Shown here: positions 1 to 9,368 of the stretch, in pieces
How positions within the stretch are numbered: position 1 is the first letter of the stretch
Layout of the letters: the number at the start of each line of letters is the position of its first letter
From: SAR324 cluster bacterium
GTDB lineage: Bacteria > SAR324 > NAC60-12
Assembly (NCBI GenBank): GCA_015231825.1
Contig: JADGAV010000001.1
Location: 186,001 to 250,000 of the forward strand
Direction of reading: 5' to 3'
Length of the DNA: 64,000 nt
Position numbers and translations under genes: made by a program
The notes under the pieces: generated by a model
The model's input: the letters and a program-made list of their open reading frames with translations, nothing else
What the model was told of the DNA's origin: nothing
Database searches by the model: none

Positions 1-2
1 TG

Positions 3-1667
3 ATCTTAAATCTGAACCCATTTGTACTGGACTTTTTTTCACTCGCTCGCGGATATGGACTGGGTTTGAGCTTGATGATGGGCAGTCTTTATTATCTCTT
101 TGAGGCAAATGAAAGCCCTCAAAAAGAGAAAACCTATCAAATTGCCAGCGTTGTTCTTGCGCTTCTCTCTGTGCTGTCCAATCTCATTTTCTTGAATTTT
201 TACTGTGCGCTTATTGTTTTTTTACTTTTAACCGGAACATTAGATAGCTTTTATGAAAGCAACGGCTTGCGTTCATTTTGGCTGAGATTCATTGATCGTT
301 GTCTGTATTTAATGATCAACATACTGATTGCGGCATTCATCCTTACTCCAATTCTAAAAAAACTATTGGCAAAAGGAGCTTTTTACCATGGAGGAGAGAC
401 TGGTTTTTGGCATGACACGGTGGGGTCTTTGATTCGGGTTTCTATCTATGGACAAGACTATCCTTTCAATGCCGTTTTTTTCCTTCAATTGTTTATTGCG
501 GCAGTCGTACTCGGCGGATTGCTGGTCTCCGCAATTTTTTTTTACCAGAAAAAGTGGCCGGAGCAAAACTGGATTCTTTTCGTGGTGCTTGCGCTGACTG
601 GTTTGTCTGTCATGAGCACGATTGCACAGCACTGCTTGTTTCAGACAAAATTTCTCGTTGATCGAACAGGCATTTTTTTTATCCCAATGTTTGCTTTGAT
701 CGCCTCCTTCACTTTCTCAGGGGTGATTTCAATCAGTCAGCGATTCAGAAATTTTTCTTATACCGTTTTAATTTTCTTCACTCTGATGACAATTCTTCAT
801 TTTTTTAATGCAAGCAATTTCACCCATGTTTTACTCTGGAAAAATGATGCAGATACGAAAGCAATGATGAGTGTTCTTGTTGATGATTACCAAAAAAGCG
901 GAGGGGAAAACGCTCCAATCAAATTTTATGCAACAGAATATTATCAGCCAGCCATTGATTTTTATCGCCAGACCCTGCAGCTGGATTGGTTAAAAAGCGG
1001 CCTGCATTTGGCAAAACTTTCGGAAAGGGAAGCCCCTGTTCATTTTGACTATGCCTATGGTGCTTCAAATACAAAAAAACGATTTATGGAAAATGATAAT
1101 TTTTTTGTAAAACAAAATTTTGCAGTGAGTCAAAATTTGTTACTAAGGAAAAAGAACACCGCACAAGTCATTGCATTGTATGAAAATGCACATTTAATGA
1201 TGCAAAAGGGAGAGTTGTCTCAGGCAGTGAACCAGTACCAGGGAATTCTCAAAAATGCACCCGAACATGCTCCAAGTCATCACGATCTTGCCCTGATTTA
1301 TGAAAAACTTGGCAATGTGCAAAAAGCAGAACTGCATTGGAAACTGGCGATAGAAAGAGATTATACCTATGCTTCCGCCTATCTGCACTTGGCTTCGCTT
1401 GCTTTGAGCCAGAAAAATCCGGAAACAGCCTTCACCCTGTTAAAAAATGTTTCTCGCTTTTCAGAATCTCCAGCTGTTTACAATGGTTTAGGAGATCTTT
1501 ATTACTATTCCGCAAACGCACTTTCATCTCCAAATGCCGCCAGAAAAGATTTTCTCGAAGCTTTGAAATTTTATCGAAAATCTGCAGAGGCGGGAAATGG
1601 GGAGGGACAGCAAAAGCTCGCAAGGATGTATGAACTGGGCTACGGGGTGGAAAACGATGATGAATAA
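3..1667 (+). CDS. Polytopic membrane protein with C-terminal TPR/Sel1-like repeats (5' truncated by window)
   Basis: The frame is open to the window edge, so the gene begins upstream; the track's start at 66 is internal. The visible N-terminal half has several hydrophobic segments in the style of PMT/GT39-like glycosyltransferases or other polytopic enzymes, beginning with an LARGYGLG-type loop. The last ~180 residues are TPR-like: a repeat starting QKGELSQAV, a second containing YEKLGNVQKAE, and a Sel1-like end (GNGEGQQKLARMYELGYG). Membrane enzyme plus TPR tail is a common architecture for surface glycan or protein modification, but the catalytic part lies outside the window. The specific function is therefore unknown. 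Confidence 0.7.
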   Translation: MLNLNPFVLDFFSLARGYGLGLSLMMGSLYYLFEANESPQKEKTYQIASVVLALLSVLSNLIFLNFYCALIVFLLLTGTLDSFYESNGLRSFWLRFIDRCLYLMINILIAAFILTPILKKLLAKGAFYHGGETGFWHDTVGSLIRVSIYGQDYPFNAVFFLQLFIAAVVLGGLLVSAIFFYQKKWPEQNWILFVVLALTGLSVMSTIAQHCLFQTKFLVDRTGIFFIPMFALIASFTFSGVISISQRFRNFSYTVLIFFTLMTILHFFNASNFTHVLLWKNDADTKAMMSVLVDDYQKSGGENAPIKFYATEYYQPAIDFYRQTLQLDWLKSGLHLAKLSEREAPVHFDYAYGASNTKKRFMENDNFFVKQNFAVSQNLLLRKKNTAQVIALYENAHLMMQKGELSQAVNQYQGILKNAPEHAPSHHDLALIYEKLGNVQKAELHWKLAIERDYTYASAYLHLASLALSQKNPETAFTLLKNVSRFSESPAVYNGLGDLYYYSANALSSPNAARKDFLEALKFYRKSAEAGNGEGQQKLARMYELGYGVENDDE

Positions 1668-1775
1668 GCACAGAAACGTTATCGGAATGCGGAGCAGCAT
1701 AATAAATTTAAGGATTCCAGGCAGGAAAATAGCTGAGCAAATTTGTCAGAAAATTCCTGTCAGGAAGCTCCATTT

Positions 1776-2300
1776 TTAATGCTGAATGTCGAAATCCTGA
1801 TCCAGACGGCTTGGAGTGGCACGGTCCTGATTGTTGTATTTTCCATGATATGGACTTTCTGCCGAGGTCGTCATATTGAAATAAACAATCTGACAGATTC
1901 GAATCCCTGCCCGCAGTTCAATTGGATATCCGGATTGGTTTTCAAGTTCAAGGGTTATTTTTCCATGAAATCCGCCATCAATAAAACTGGCGTTCTGAAC
2001 TTGCAGTCCCAGTCGACCAACGCTCGAACGGCCCTCAACATAGGCGGCCATGTCATCTGGTACCCGAATAAATTCTTCTGTAGAAGCTAAAATGAACTGA
2101 TTCGCCTGGATAGTGAATGTATCAGATTCGATACTCTGGTAGGAAACCTCATTTCCCAGAATAATTTTTTCTTCTTTCGGCATCAACCAGCTAAAGGAGT
2201 TGGATAATGTGAGATCAACACTGGACGGTCCTATGTTCAATCCGGGAGGTAAATATCCTTGTTCAACCAGTTTTTTCAAATCAACATCAGAAAGAATCAT
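1776..2300 (-). CDS. dcd: dCTP deaminase
   Basis: Deaminates dCTP to dUTP for dTTP synthesis (or to dUMP if bifunctional); cytosolic homotrimer. The 174-residue protein covers the whole family. The nucleotide-binding motif VEGRSSVGRLGL is at about residues 88-99. The catalytic glutamate segment IDGGFHGKITLELEN is at 107-121, and the C-terminal lid YNNQDRATPSRL is at 155-166. It is shorter than the ~193-residue enterobacterial enzyme and closer to compact forms, some of which also hydrolyse dUTP; sequence alone does not settle that. It stands alone on the minus strand, converging on the TPR gene and diverging from the deoxyhypusine-synthase-like gene. Confidence 0.92.
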   Translation of the reverse strand: MILSDVDLKKLVEQGYLPPGLNIGPSSVDLTLSNSFSWLMPKEEKIILGNEVSYQSIESDTFTIQANQFILASTEEFIRVPDDMAAYVEGRSSVGRLGLQVQNASFIDGGFHGKITLELENQSGYPIELRAGIRICQIVYFNMTTSAESPYHGKYNNQDRATPSRLDQDFDIQH

Positions 2301-2434
2301 AATTTTTTATTCCTAAAGTAGAAAATCATTTTAAGATGGCGCATCTTGAGTTACATTAAGCCGATGCTCCTGATTCAGAAGGCGGAAAATTCATTTATTT
2401 TCAAGTACTCAATTCATTTTTAAAAAGTCAAACT

Positions 2435-3538
2435 ATGAAGCAAATATTCGATAGACGCCGTTTAAGTATCAAACCTTTGGCTTCACGGCAATCCAAATCC
2501 GACACCCGTCATATGATTGATGCCGAGACCCCGCTTCCTTTGATATCATCAGAATCTGCAGAAAGCATTGAACGTGTGGCCGAAAAGATCAAGAAGGCCA
2601 AAGAAGTTGGTGCTCCGGTGATGATGACCTATGGGGCGCATTTATTTAAAAATGGATTGTCTCCTTTAATCATCAAATTGATGGAATCGGGACATCTTGA
2701 TCATTTGTCAACCAATGGGGCGGGAACGATCCATGATTGGGAAACTGCATTTCAAGGAAAAACCGAGGAAGATGTGAAGCGCTACATCAAAGAAGGGCAA
2801 TTTGGGATTTGGGAAGAAACTGGATTTTATATCAATCTTGCCGTGATCTTAGGATCTTACTATGGTTTGGGCTATGGTGCCTCTTTAGGAAAAATGATTC
2901 AGGAAGATCGTCTGGTCCTGCCTGCCAAAGAATCATTGAGAGAAGAACTTGCAGAAGAATTACGGCAAACCATCATTTCAGACCGATTTCAGACCATCGC
3001 AAGTTTGGCTCATACCATTGAAGCCTTTCAGCTTCCAGCAGGAACGATGGTAGTCAAGCACCCGTACAAACAATTCAGCATTCAGGCGGCGGCATACCGT
3101 TTGGGAGTTCCATTCAACGTTTTCCCGGGAATTGGTTCCGACATCATTTACAGTCATCCAGTCAATAACGGCGCAGCAATTGGACAGTCGGCCCTGCATG
3201 ATTTTTTAAATTTCACGCAGGGAATTTCTCAGTTGGAGGGAGGAGTCTTTCTTTCGGTAGGAACTTCAGTGATGGGTCCGATGACCTTTGAAAAATCGAT
3301 TTCAATGTCGCGAAACATTGCATTGAAGGAAAACCGCAAACTGGAGAATTACCAAATTGTGGTCAATGATATTCAACCGGGCACCTGGGACTGGAGTCAA
3401 GGAGAACCTCCAAAGGAGCACCCTGCCTATTATCTGCGTTTTTGTAAATCTTTTTCGCGGATGGGGGGGGAGTTCCTGTATCTAGAGTTGGATAACAAGG
3501 CTTTTGTTCAGCATCTTTTTCATCTCTTGTGTCGGTAA
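2435..3538 (+). CDS. Deoxyhypusine-synthase-like protein of unknown function
   Basis: A 367-residue soluble protein resembling the bacterial deoxyhypusine-synthase-like family (Rossmann-type NAD-binding fold). Visible family-like segments are STNGAGTIHDWE near residue 92, GQFGIWEETG near 122, GIGSDIIYSHP near 229 and the glycine-rich LEGGVFLSVGTSVMGP near 268. Bacteria have no eIF5A, so members usually act on other substrates (for example homospermidine-type reactions) or are uncharacterised; I cannot choose. No strong Shine-Dalgarno precedes the ATG, and an internal Met at residue 27 is an alternative start. A run of nine G at about 3464-3472 does not break the frame. The small zinc-finger gene follows 22 bp downstream. 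Confidence 0.5.
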   Translation: MKQIFDRRRLSIKPLASRQSKSDTRHMIDAETPLPLISSESAESIERVAEKIKKAKEVGAPVMMTYGAHLFKNGLSPLIIKLMESGHLDHLSTNGAGTIHDWETAFQGKTEEDVKRYIKEGQFGIWEETGFYINLAVILGSYYGLGYGASLGKMIQEDRLVLPAKESLREELAEELRQTIISDRFQTIASLAHTIEAFQLPAGTMVVKHPYKQFSIQAAAYRLGVPFNVFPGIGSDIIYSHPVNNGAAIGQSALHDFLNFTQGISQLEGGVFLSVGTSVMGPMTFEKSISMSRNIALKENRKLENYQIVVNDIQPGTWDWSQGEPPKEHPAYYLRFCKSFSRMGGEFLYLELDNKAFVQHLFHLLCR

Positions 3539-3560
3539 AATTTTCAATCAAAAGGGCCTC

Positions 3561-3806
3561 ATGGTGATTGCAGATTTAAAAACTCCCTGTTCTTCGTGTG
3601 CAGGAAGCGGATTTCGAGCAGGTTTCAATCAATATGGCAGTTTATTGAGCAATGATTCTGGAAAATGTACGGTCTGCCAGGGAAGGGGGTTTTCATTGAC
3701 AAAACTTGGCGAAGATGTTTGGGAACTGTATCAACCAATGATTCTGAAAATGATTCAATCCATGCCGACCGGGAAAGAAATTTCGCACAAAAATGAGGAG
3801 CAATGA
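3561..3806 (+). CDS. Small DnaJ-type zinc-finger protein
   Basis: I start this at the ATG of MVIADLKT rather than the track start at 3504, which would overlap the previous gene; AAAGGG lies upstream. The 81-residue product carries two CxxCxGxG units, CSSCAGSGF and CTVCQGRGF, spaced as in one zinc-binding half of the DnaJ cysteine-rich domain. Its role is unknown, but such mini zinc ribbons often bind unfolded protein or act as structural modules. It overlaps the next gene by ATGA, implying translational coupling with the secreted-type protein downstream. Confidence 0.6.
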   Translation: MVIADLKTPCSSCAGSGFRAGFNQYGSLLSNDSGKCTVCQGRGFSLTKLGEDVWELYQPMILKMIQSMPTGKEISHKNEEQ

Positions 3807-4765
3807 AGCTATTTAAAAAAATCATGCGGAGTCTTGCTATCTGGACGAGTCTGGGTGTTGGAACCTGGGTTTTTTTGACTGCGAATGTTTCGGGAATCGA
3901 ACGTCGCTATATGGAAATGCTGGCCGGCCGCCCGACTGGAATTTTACCCTGGGAGCTTCGCGAAATCAGCGGATTGGCGCATTGTCGAAGCACTCCTGAA
4001 CATCTTTGGGCGATCAATGACAGAGGAAGCAAGGCCACCATCCATGCACTTTCATTGAAAGCAGAATTAAAAGCGAGTTTTCGTTTGTACAAAGATTCCA
4101 ACAAGGATTGGGAAGATCTTGCCTGCGGACGTTGTGCGAACAGTGTGGGAGAATGCCTCTACATCGGTGATATAGGAAGCAACAGTGAATCCAGAAAAAA
4201 TATTAAGATTTATATGATTCCCTTGCCTTTGAAGTTCGAAGAACTTTCCAAAGGAAAATCGGTGTTTCGAGAAAAATTTTCATTGAAATATCCCAAAGGA
4301 AAGCACAATGCAGAGGCGTTGCTGGTTCATCCTGAAAAACCGATTATTCTGATCGTTACCAAGAAAAAATCGGATCCCAGGCATCGAGTTGATCCGAAGG
4401 TGTTCACAACCGATCTTTCTCATGCTTCCTCGGCGAAGAAAACAATAATGACTTATTCGGGGACGATTCCCCTGACAAAATATCTAACCAAACGAGACCC
4501 TCCGGCCAGTGCGTGGATTACCGGCGGCGATTTTTATCCCACAGGAAAATGGTTCCTGCTGATGACATACACTCATCTATATCGTGTTCCCTGGCCGATT
4601 CCAGATGAGGAATCTGATCGAATCATCATACCGATTTGGGGAAACGTCAACCGGACAAAAATTGAAAGTGTCGCACTTCATCCCAATGGAAAACAATTTT
4701 GGATCGGTTCTGAAATAAGTCGATCTCGGGAACCATTGTTGCTCATGGAACTTCCCTTGCACTGA
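3803..4765 (+). CDS. Membrane-anchored beta-propeller-like hypothetical protein
   Basis: A 320-residue protein with an N-terminal hydrophobic anchor/signal (residues ~10-28). Segments then resemble propeller or 'esterase-like activity of phytase' proteins: EISGLAHCRSTPEHLWAIND near 54, NKDWEDLACG near 100 and LYIGDIGSNSESRKNIKIY near 116. The DWED.A and DIGSN pattern is typical of that family, where acidic loops bind metal. Translation is probably coupled to the preceding zinc-finger gene (ATGA overlap). The substrate is unknown; a periplasmic location is likely. Confidence 0.5.
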   Translation: MKLFKKIMRSLAIWTSLGVGTWVFLTANVSGIERRYMEMLAGRPTGILPWELREISGLAHCRSTPEHLWAINDRGSKATIHALSLKAELKASFRLYKDSNKDWEDLACGRCANSVGECLYIGDIGSNSESRKNIKIYMIPLPLKFEELSKGKSVFREKFSLKYPKGKHNAEALLVHPEKPIILIVTKKKSDPRHRVDPKVFTTDLSHASSAKKTIMTYSGTIPLTKYLTKRDPPASAWITGGDFYPTGKWFLLMTYTHLYRVPWPIPDEESDRIIIPIWGNVNRTKIESVALHPNGKQFWIGSEISRSREPLLLMELPLH

Positions 4766-4807
4766 CCAGAGTAAAGATTTTTCTGTTTAACCTTTAGAAA
4801 AAGCACC

Positions 4808-5332
4808 ATGGACTTTTCAACCATACTCAACAACGAGGTATTGACTTTCCAGGCCCCCGATTTTTCCCCGTTCGGCTTGCTCCAAAAACTGGGTTTGGCC
4901 GCGATTTTGGGGATACTCCTTTCTTATGTAGCTCGCATGACTTTTACGGGGAAACAAAAGCTTAAAAAAGTTCCCAGAAATCTCTTGGCGATGCAGCATA
5001 CTCACATTTTGGTTTGTTTGTCCGGTGCTTTTATAATGATCATCATCGGAAACAGTCTGGCCAATGCCTTTGCTCTGACCGGGGCTCTCAGTATGGTCCG
5101 TTTTCGTACCAATTTGATTGATCCCAAAGAAGCATCGATCATCATACTTTTCATTGCAATTGGAATGGCCTGCGGGCTTGAGCTGTCGTCTACGGCGATT
5201 ATCATGAGCGTCCTGACCGCAATCATGTTAGTGGGAATGCATTGGCAGCATCGAAGATTGAAAAAGAAAGACGCTCACTATCAGGAACATTTGGAATCTT
5301 CTGATGAAGAGGATATGGAAAAGGTCGGTTAG
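4808..5332 (+). CDS. DUF4956 family membrane protein
   Basis: A 174-residue protein with about four membrane segments and a charged C-terminal tail. The family hallmark is the loop GALSMVRFRTNLIDPKE at residues 92-108; DUF4956 proteins carry GALS(I/M)VRFRT...DP. Members are often found next to CotH or VTC-domain genes (polyphosphate or spore-coat-like systems), but none is visible here. Function is unknown. Confidence 0.72.
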   Translation: MDFSTILNNEVLTFQAPDFSPFGLLQKLGLAAILGILLSYVARMTFTGKQKLKKVPRNLLAMQHTHILVCLSGAFIMIIIGNSLANAFALTGALSMVRFRTNLIDPKEASIIILFIAIGMACGLELSSTAIIMSVLTAIMLVGMHWQHRRLKKKDAHYQEHLESSDEEDMEKVG

Positions 5333-5433
5333 CCTTCAATTTAGACTTTTCCGAATTCTGTCAATTTCAAAACTTGTTTGCAGTGGCTTCGCCTTTGTCG
5401 CCATCTGTAGTGTTCCAATTTGGGTAACAGCAC

Positions 5434-7695
5434 ATGGAAAACGGGACATCCGTTCGGGGAGACGATCAAGAAATTTCAAATGTACTGAAACCTTATGGCT
5501 ATAGCTGGTCTTCTTTTCTAAAAGTGCAGGAATTGTTGAAAAAAAGCAGCCATTGGCATTATACTCGTCATGAAACCGGAAAATTGCATCAGGCACTGCA
5601 GAGTTTTCGCAGCGTGGGTGGTTTGGAACTGTTCCAGCGCAGCTTGAAAAGCAAACTTCTGGGGGAGGAGATGTCCCGGGAAGAGCAGGGCTATGAAACA
5701 ATTGATGCCGCGAAAGGAGATCGGGTCTACCTCAATGAACTCCTTTTAAAATATGCTCGGCAAAGTGATGAATCCCTCTATGTTCGCCTTGTTGAACCGC
5801 AACTGAATGCGACTAAAAAAAGCAAAAAGAAACGGCCTTTTTCTTTCAGCATTCCTCTGGAAACCGACAGTATTATTTTGATCGGCAAGCCCCTTTCATG
5901 TTTTGAAATGCTGGTGGAAGTGAAAGAATATCAGCAGGGCATTCAGGATAAAACCCGCTGGCTTTATGTTGAAGATTTTATGAATCGTTGGTTTTTTAAA
6001 TTCAATCGATTCGCCCTGGCTTCTCAAAAAAACCTGGCTCCGTCTCTGTACCGGATTTTTTTCAGAGCACCGGACTCAGTCGAAGGTTTTAAAAATCTGC
6101 ATCTTTTTGTTGCTCAAATCACCGCTGAGCATTTTGGGGATCAATCGCCTCCCTTTGCCAAAGAGAGCCGAAATAATCTGCGCACGATCTATCTCATCCT
6201 CCTGAATCTTCTTCTATTGCTGTTACAAAAAAAGCAGATGCTTCCTGCAGACGTTTTGAAAATTTTTACTGAACTGAATCATTTGAAAATATTTTCCAGA
6301 AAGCATTACCTGGTGGATGGGATGAGAGCCGATTATGAAAAATTTCACCTCCTGCCGAACTTGTCCAGAAAGGTTTCTTCTTCACAGCAGCAGGCAGCGC
6401 TTCAAAATCTGAGCAAGAAACGATTTATTAACTTTTGGGAACAATTCAGAAAGCTGCCGTCATACCAGGAAAAAGTGTACTTATGCAGTAATTTTGCGGA
6501 AGCTGACCAGCTTTTTCTTTTGGAGCAACTGGTTCATTTCAAGCAGATTCTGGAGCTTGCAAAACTGCATGAGCATACCGAAAAAGTCCTCAATCACCCG
6601 GAAGAAATTCCCGGTGATCTCCGACGTCAAATCGGGGCCCAGGGGAGCAAATTTTTGCGGAACCTTTGGCAGATCGTGGAAAAGTACAATCTCGCTGAAG
6701 ATCAGAGTTTTACAAATAAAGCAGAGGTGATTCAATATGTTCGTACAAGGTTTGGTGCACAGAACACTGAAGTGCTGGCAGAAGATGAATTCTCAATTTC
6801 TGAAGATGAACGGAAAAAGGGGAGAAAAAAAGACTGGAGACAACTGACCATCCATGAGGTGCCTCCTTATACAAAGGTAAAAAAATGGTCCCAAATTGCC
6901 CGACTGCCCTATGATGTTCCCCGAACGGAGGAAATCCTGTTCTCGTTCATGCCCTATGTTCGTATCAATACCAACCGACTGGAAGATCGACTGACCATTG
7001 CGCACTGTATTGAATTTTGCCGATTGCCATTTCGATACCTGGCAGCCAGCGTAGAAACCCGTTTTAAATTTCATTTCATTACTATTGGTGATCTACTGCT
7101 GATGAAGGTGCTGGGAGCAACGGAACACAGTTCACACAGTCTTTTTCGATTCCTTCATAATTCAAAACAAATCTCAGAAGCCAAGATGGTGGATCTGCTG
7201 ATAAAGGTATATCCGGTGATAGAGATTCATTTTGGCGAGATCCTTCGCAAAGAAATTCCCTTTGTGATCAACCACCGATACGCATATAAAGGGGGAGGGT
7301 TGAATGGAATCAATGCGGGGATTGCCATAGAAAGGATCAATGAAATGGAGGACAAATCTTCAATTTTTTTGAGTGCGGGTAAAATGTTTTACCGATGTGC
7401 TGAAGAAATATTGATGCACACACTTTTTCAACTTGAACCCCAGTTTATCGAAGAAGGTCTCACGGTTGAAAAAAAGATGCTTGATGCGTATTTTGCAAAA
7501 AAACAGTTCGAAGATCTACTGGAGATCTGTCTGGAAAAAAGCAGTGTTGACTTTTCTCCCTTCCGAAAATGGTGGAAAAAGCTGTCCAGTCCAGAAAAAG
7601 TTGTAAGGTCGGAGCAAATCAAAGAAGAAATTTCCCTTCAACATCAGATGTTTTTTCACGAGTATCCCAATCCCTATGTTTTACCGACAAGCTAG
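5434..7695 (+). CDS. Large hypothetical protein (753 aa)
   Basis: I do not recognise this protein. It is soluble-looking, rich in charged helices, has no signal peptide or clear membrane span, and contains no motif I can name. A basic segment (KKSKKKRPF) lies near residue 130. It is long and consistently coding, with codon use like its neighbours, so the gene is very likely real. The start at 5434 has only a weak ribosome binding site, 101 bp after the DUF4956 gene. It is followed by a decayed signalling fragment rather than an operon partner. Confidence 0.7.
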   Translation: MENGTSVRGDDQEISNVLKPYGYSWSSFLKVQELLKKSSHWHYTRHETGKLHQALQSFRSVGGLELFQRSLKSKLLGEEMSREEQGYETIDAAKGDRVYLNELLLKYARQSDESLYVRLVEPQLNATKKSKKKRPFSFSIPLETDSIILIGKPLSCFEMLVEVKEYQQGIQDKTRWLYVEDFMNRWFFKFNRFALASQKNLAPSLYRIFFRAPDSVEGFKNLHLFVAQITAEHFGDQSPPFAKESRNNLRTIYLILLNLLLLLLQKKQMLPADVLKIFTELNHLKIFSRKHYLVDGMRADYEKFHLLPNLSRKVSSSQQQAALQNLSKKRFINFWEQFRKLPSYQEKVYLCSNFAEADQLFLLEQLVHFKQILELAKLHEHTEKVLNHPEEIPGDLRRQIGAQGSKFLRNLWQIVEKYNLAEDQSFTNKAEVIQYVRTRFGAQNTEVLAEDEFSISEDERKKGRKKDWRQLTIHEVPPYTKVKKWSQIARLPYDVPRTEEILFSFMPYVRINTNRLEDRLTIAHCIEFCRLPFRYLAASVETRFKFHFITIGDLLLMKVLGATEHSSHSLFRFLHNSKQISEAKMVDLLIKVYPVIEIHFGEILRKEIPFVINHRYAYKGGGLNGINAGIAIERINEMEDKSSIFLSAGKMFYRCAEEILMHTLFQLEPQFIEEGLTVEKKMLDAYFAKKQFEDLLEICLEKSSVDFSPFRKWWKKLSSPEKVVRSEQIKEEISLQHQMFFHEYPNPYVLPTS

Positions 7696-7776
7696 ACCGT
7701 CTGTTACCTCTTGCCTTCTTCCATTTCAACGCCTTTTGGATGATTCCGAAGGAACTTTGCTTCCTGTTTTCGATAA

Positions 7777-7908
7777 TTTGAGCTGAAACTTCTTGCGGGT
7801 TCTGAACCTGAAGAAGAGCTATCCAAAGTCGCGCGTTGTATCAGTGAGTATGATTTTGAAGAGGCGTTGGAACATTTGAAGATTGTTATAAACCAGCTTA
7901 CTCCATAA
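7777..7908 (+). pseudogene. Remnant of the C-terminus of a sensor/receiver protein
   Basis: This open stretch lies between an upstream stop and a TAA and has no plausible start. It translates to a short acidic helix pair (ELSKVARCISEYDFEEALEHL in shortened form). That is the style of the C-terminal tail of many hybrid kinase or receiver proteins (L..L...YDFEEAL..L). No in-frame start or upstream domain remains, so I read it as debris of a lost signalling gene. The region 7696-8230 otherwise holds no convincing gene; the antisense ORF at 7704-8072 is a shadow. Confidence 0.4.
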
Positions 7909-8230
7909 AGCATTCGATAGATAGAAGAGTTTTGTTTAGGCTTTTCAAAGGGAAGCACCGGGAATAATTGAACAAAATGATAGAACAGGTTTTTGAGTCT
8001 CTGTTTTGTCTGTTGCAAATGATTGCGCAAGGGTTTTTGTCCCTCTTTTCCTAAAACATAGCATAATGTCAAAAAACAGGTATTTGCTTGTTCATTTGTA
8101 ATATATTGATCAGGGAACCGTTTTTGAAGGAGTCCAATTTGACTTTCTGGAGCAGAATGGTAAATTGTTTTCCAGACTATTTCTGCACATACTGATCTTT
8201 AAAAAAATCTTTCAGAAGGGTTTCTGGACA

Positions 8231-8431
8231 ATGGAAACAAGGACATCACATCGAAGAAATCGCGATCGTCGCCTGTTTAAACGATATGATAATTTTTTTA
8301 CTCACCATCAGAAAACGTGGATTCTCAAAAAATTAACATGGGGACAGCCGGTTGGGGTTGGTGATACAGATAGAAGAGTTTTGGAAACAGAACGAAGAAG
8401 TCATGAACAGAACGAAGAACGTTATGAATAG
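8231..8431 (+). CDS. Small highly charged hypothetical protein
   Basis: Starting at the ATG of METRTSHRR, with AGAAGGG 10 nt upstream, this gives 66 residues that are strongly basic and Arg-rich. No family is recognised. Support for its being real comes from the strong hairpin plus T-run beginning 9 bp after its stop codon, which would terminate a plus-strand transcript. The longer track ORF starts at a weak TTG. Confidence 0.38.
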   Translation: METRTSHRRNRDRRLFKRYDNFFTHHQKTWILKKLTWGQPVGVGDTDRRVLETERRSHEQNEERYE

Positions 8432-8439
8432 CAGGAAAC

Positions 8440-8482
8440 TGCCGGTTGCCTCTAAAGAATGAAACAACCGGCACTTGTTTTT
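8440..8482 (+). terminator. Rho-independent terminator
   Basis: A perfect 9-bp stem TGCCGGTTG / CAACCGGCA with a 16-nt loop is followed by CTTGTTTTT on the plus strand. It terminates plus-strand transcription (after the 66-aa ORF) and sits at the 3' end of the convergent dehydrogenase gene. Confidence 0.7.
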
Positions 8483-9278
8483 AGCCAATCATGCTGTATC
8501 CTCCGCTTACGCTCGTCACTTGTCCGGTGATATGACCGGCCACTGCCCTGGACGACATAAACAATACCGCATTTGCAATATCTTTGGGCTTCCCCAGTTT
8601 TTTTAGTGGCAGATTTGCTGCAATTTTAGCAAATTGCTCTTCCGTGAACATATCTTCCTTGTTGGCCCACATGCTGTTGGCACTGACGGTTTCATCGTCA
8701 TCAGGAATGGTAATGCCCGGGCAAATAACATTGCAGCGAACCCCAAAACGGCCGTTTTCTCTGGCAATCGACTTCATCAATCCGTTGACACCGGCTTTTA
8801 CCGCACCGTAAACTGCTTCGCGGGCTTCTCCCTGCCGGCTGGCATCAGAACTGAGGCAGACAATGGAACCGCCGCCATTTTTGATCATCAGGTCCAGTAC
8901 GCTGTGTGTGCAGTTCAGTACACCAACAAAGTTGATTTGTATGATACGCTGCCAAAATTCGGGAGTAGTCTGCGCGAAGAACATCAATTGGTCCCAACCC
9001 ACGTTGTTGACAAGTGCATCCACTCCTCCAAATTGGCTGACAGCAGCAGCAATCATGTTTTTGACCTGCTGCAAATCCGTAACATCAGTTTCGATCACCT
9101 GCACTCCGGACGCTCCCAGTTGACGTGCTTCTTCAGCCACCTTTTCTCCAAGGGGCATGTCGATTTCCGCGATGGTGAGATTCGCTCCTTCTGCGGCAAA
9201 ACCCAGCGTGATAGCGCGTCCGATGTTCGATGCCCCACCGGTAACAATCACTGATTTTCCTTTCAATTCCAGGTCCAT
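8481..9278 (-). CDS. badH: SDR dehydrogenase, probably 2-hydroxycyclohexanecarboxyl-CoA dehydrogenase (BadH-like)
   Basis: Classical short-chain dehydrogenase, 265 residues. It has the nucleotide-binding TGGASNIG at 13-20, Asp40 after strand 2 (favouring NAD), NNVGWD at 91-96, the Ser143/Ser144 region, Tyr157 and Lys161. As I recall it, BadH of R. palustris shares the distinctive NNAGWD, SSDAAR...GEAVYAA and C-terminal LSVSGGLTMNG. The matching NNVGWD, SSDASRQGEAREAVYGA and VTSVSGGYSMIG here suggest the same role: oxidation of 2-hydroxy- to 2-ketocyclohexanecarboxyl-CoA, the substrate of the BadI encoded at 33.7 kb. SDR specificity is hard to call, so other hydroxyacyl-CoA substrates remain possible. 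It is a monocistronic gene next to the Crp/Fnr regulator. Confidence 0.68.
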   Translation of the reverse strand: MDLELKGKSVIVTGGASNIGRAITLGFAAEGANLTIAEIDMPLGEKVAEEARQLGASGVQVIETDVTDLQQVKNMIAAAVSQFGGVDALVNNVGWDQLMFFAQTTPEFWQRIIQINFVGVLNCTHSVLDLMIKNGGGSIVCLSSDASRQGEAREAVYGAVKAGVNGLMKSIARENGRFGVRCNVICPGITIPDDDETVSANSMWANKEDMFTEEQFAKIAANLPLKKLGKPKDIANAVLFMSSRAVAGHITGQVTSVSGGYSMIG

Positions 9279-9368
9279 TTTTTACTCCGTCTAAAGGTTA
9301 AAAAGTTGATTTCATCTTTGCTCTGCAAATCATAGTTTCCCGGCGCACAAGAATTGAGAATTGAACCC

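Noticed and set aside
3464-3472. Frameshift at a run of nine G
   Set aside because: The downstream frame still encodes a plausible family C-terminus and ends just before the next gene.
7704-8072. 122-aa minus-strand ORF
   Set aside because: No family resemblance; overlaps the better-supported signalling remnant on the plus strand.
8634-9254. 206-aa plus-strand ORF
   Set aside because: Antisense shadow of the SDR gene, which has clear family motifs.
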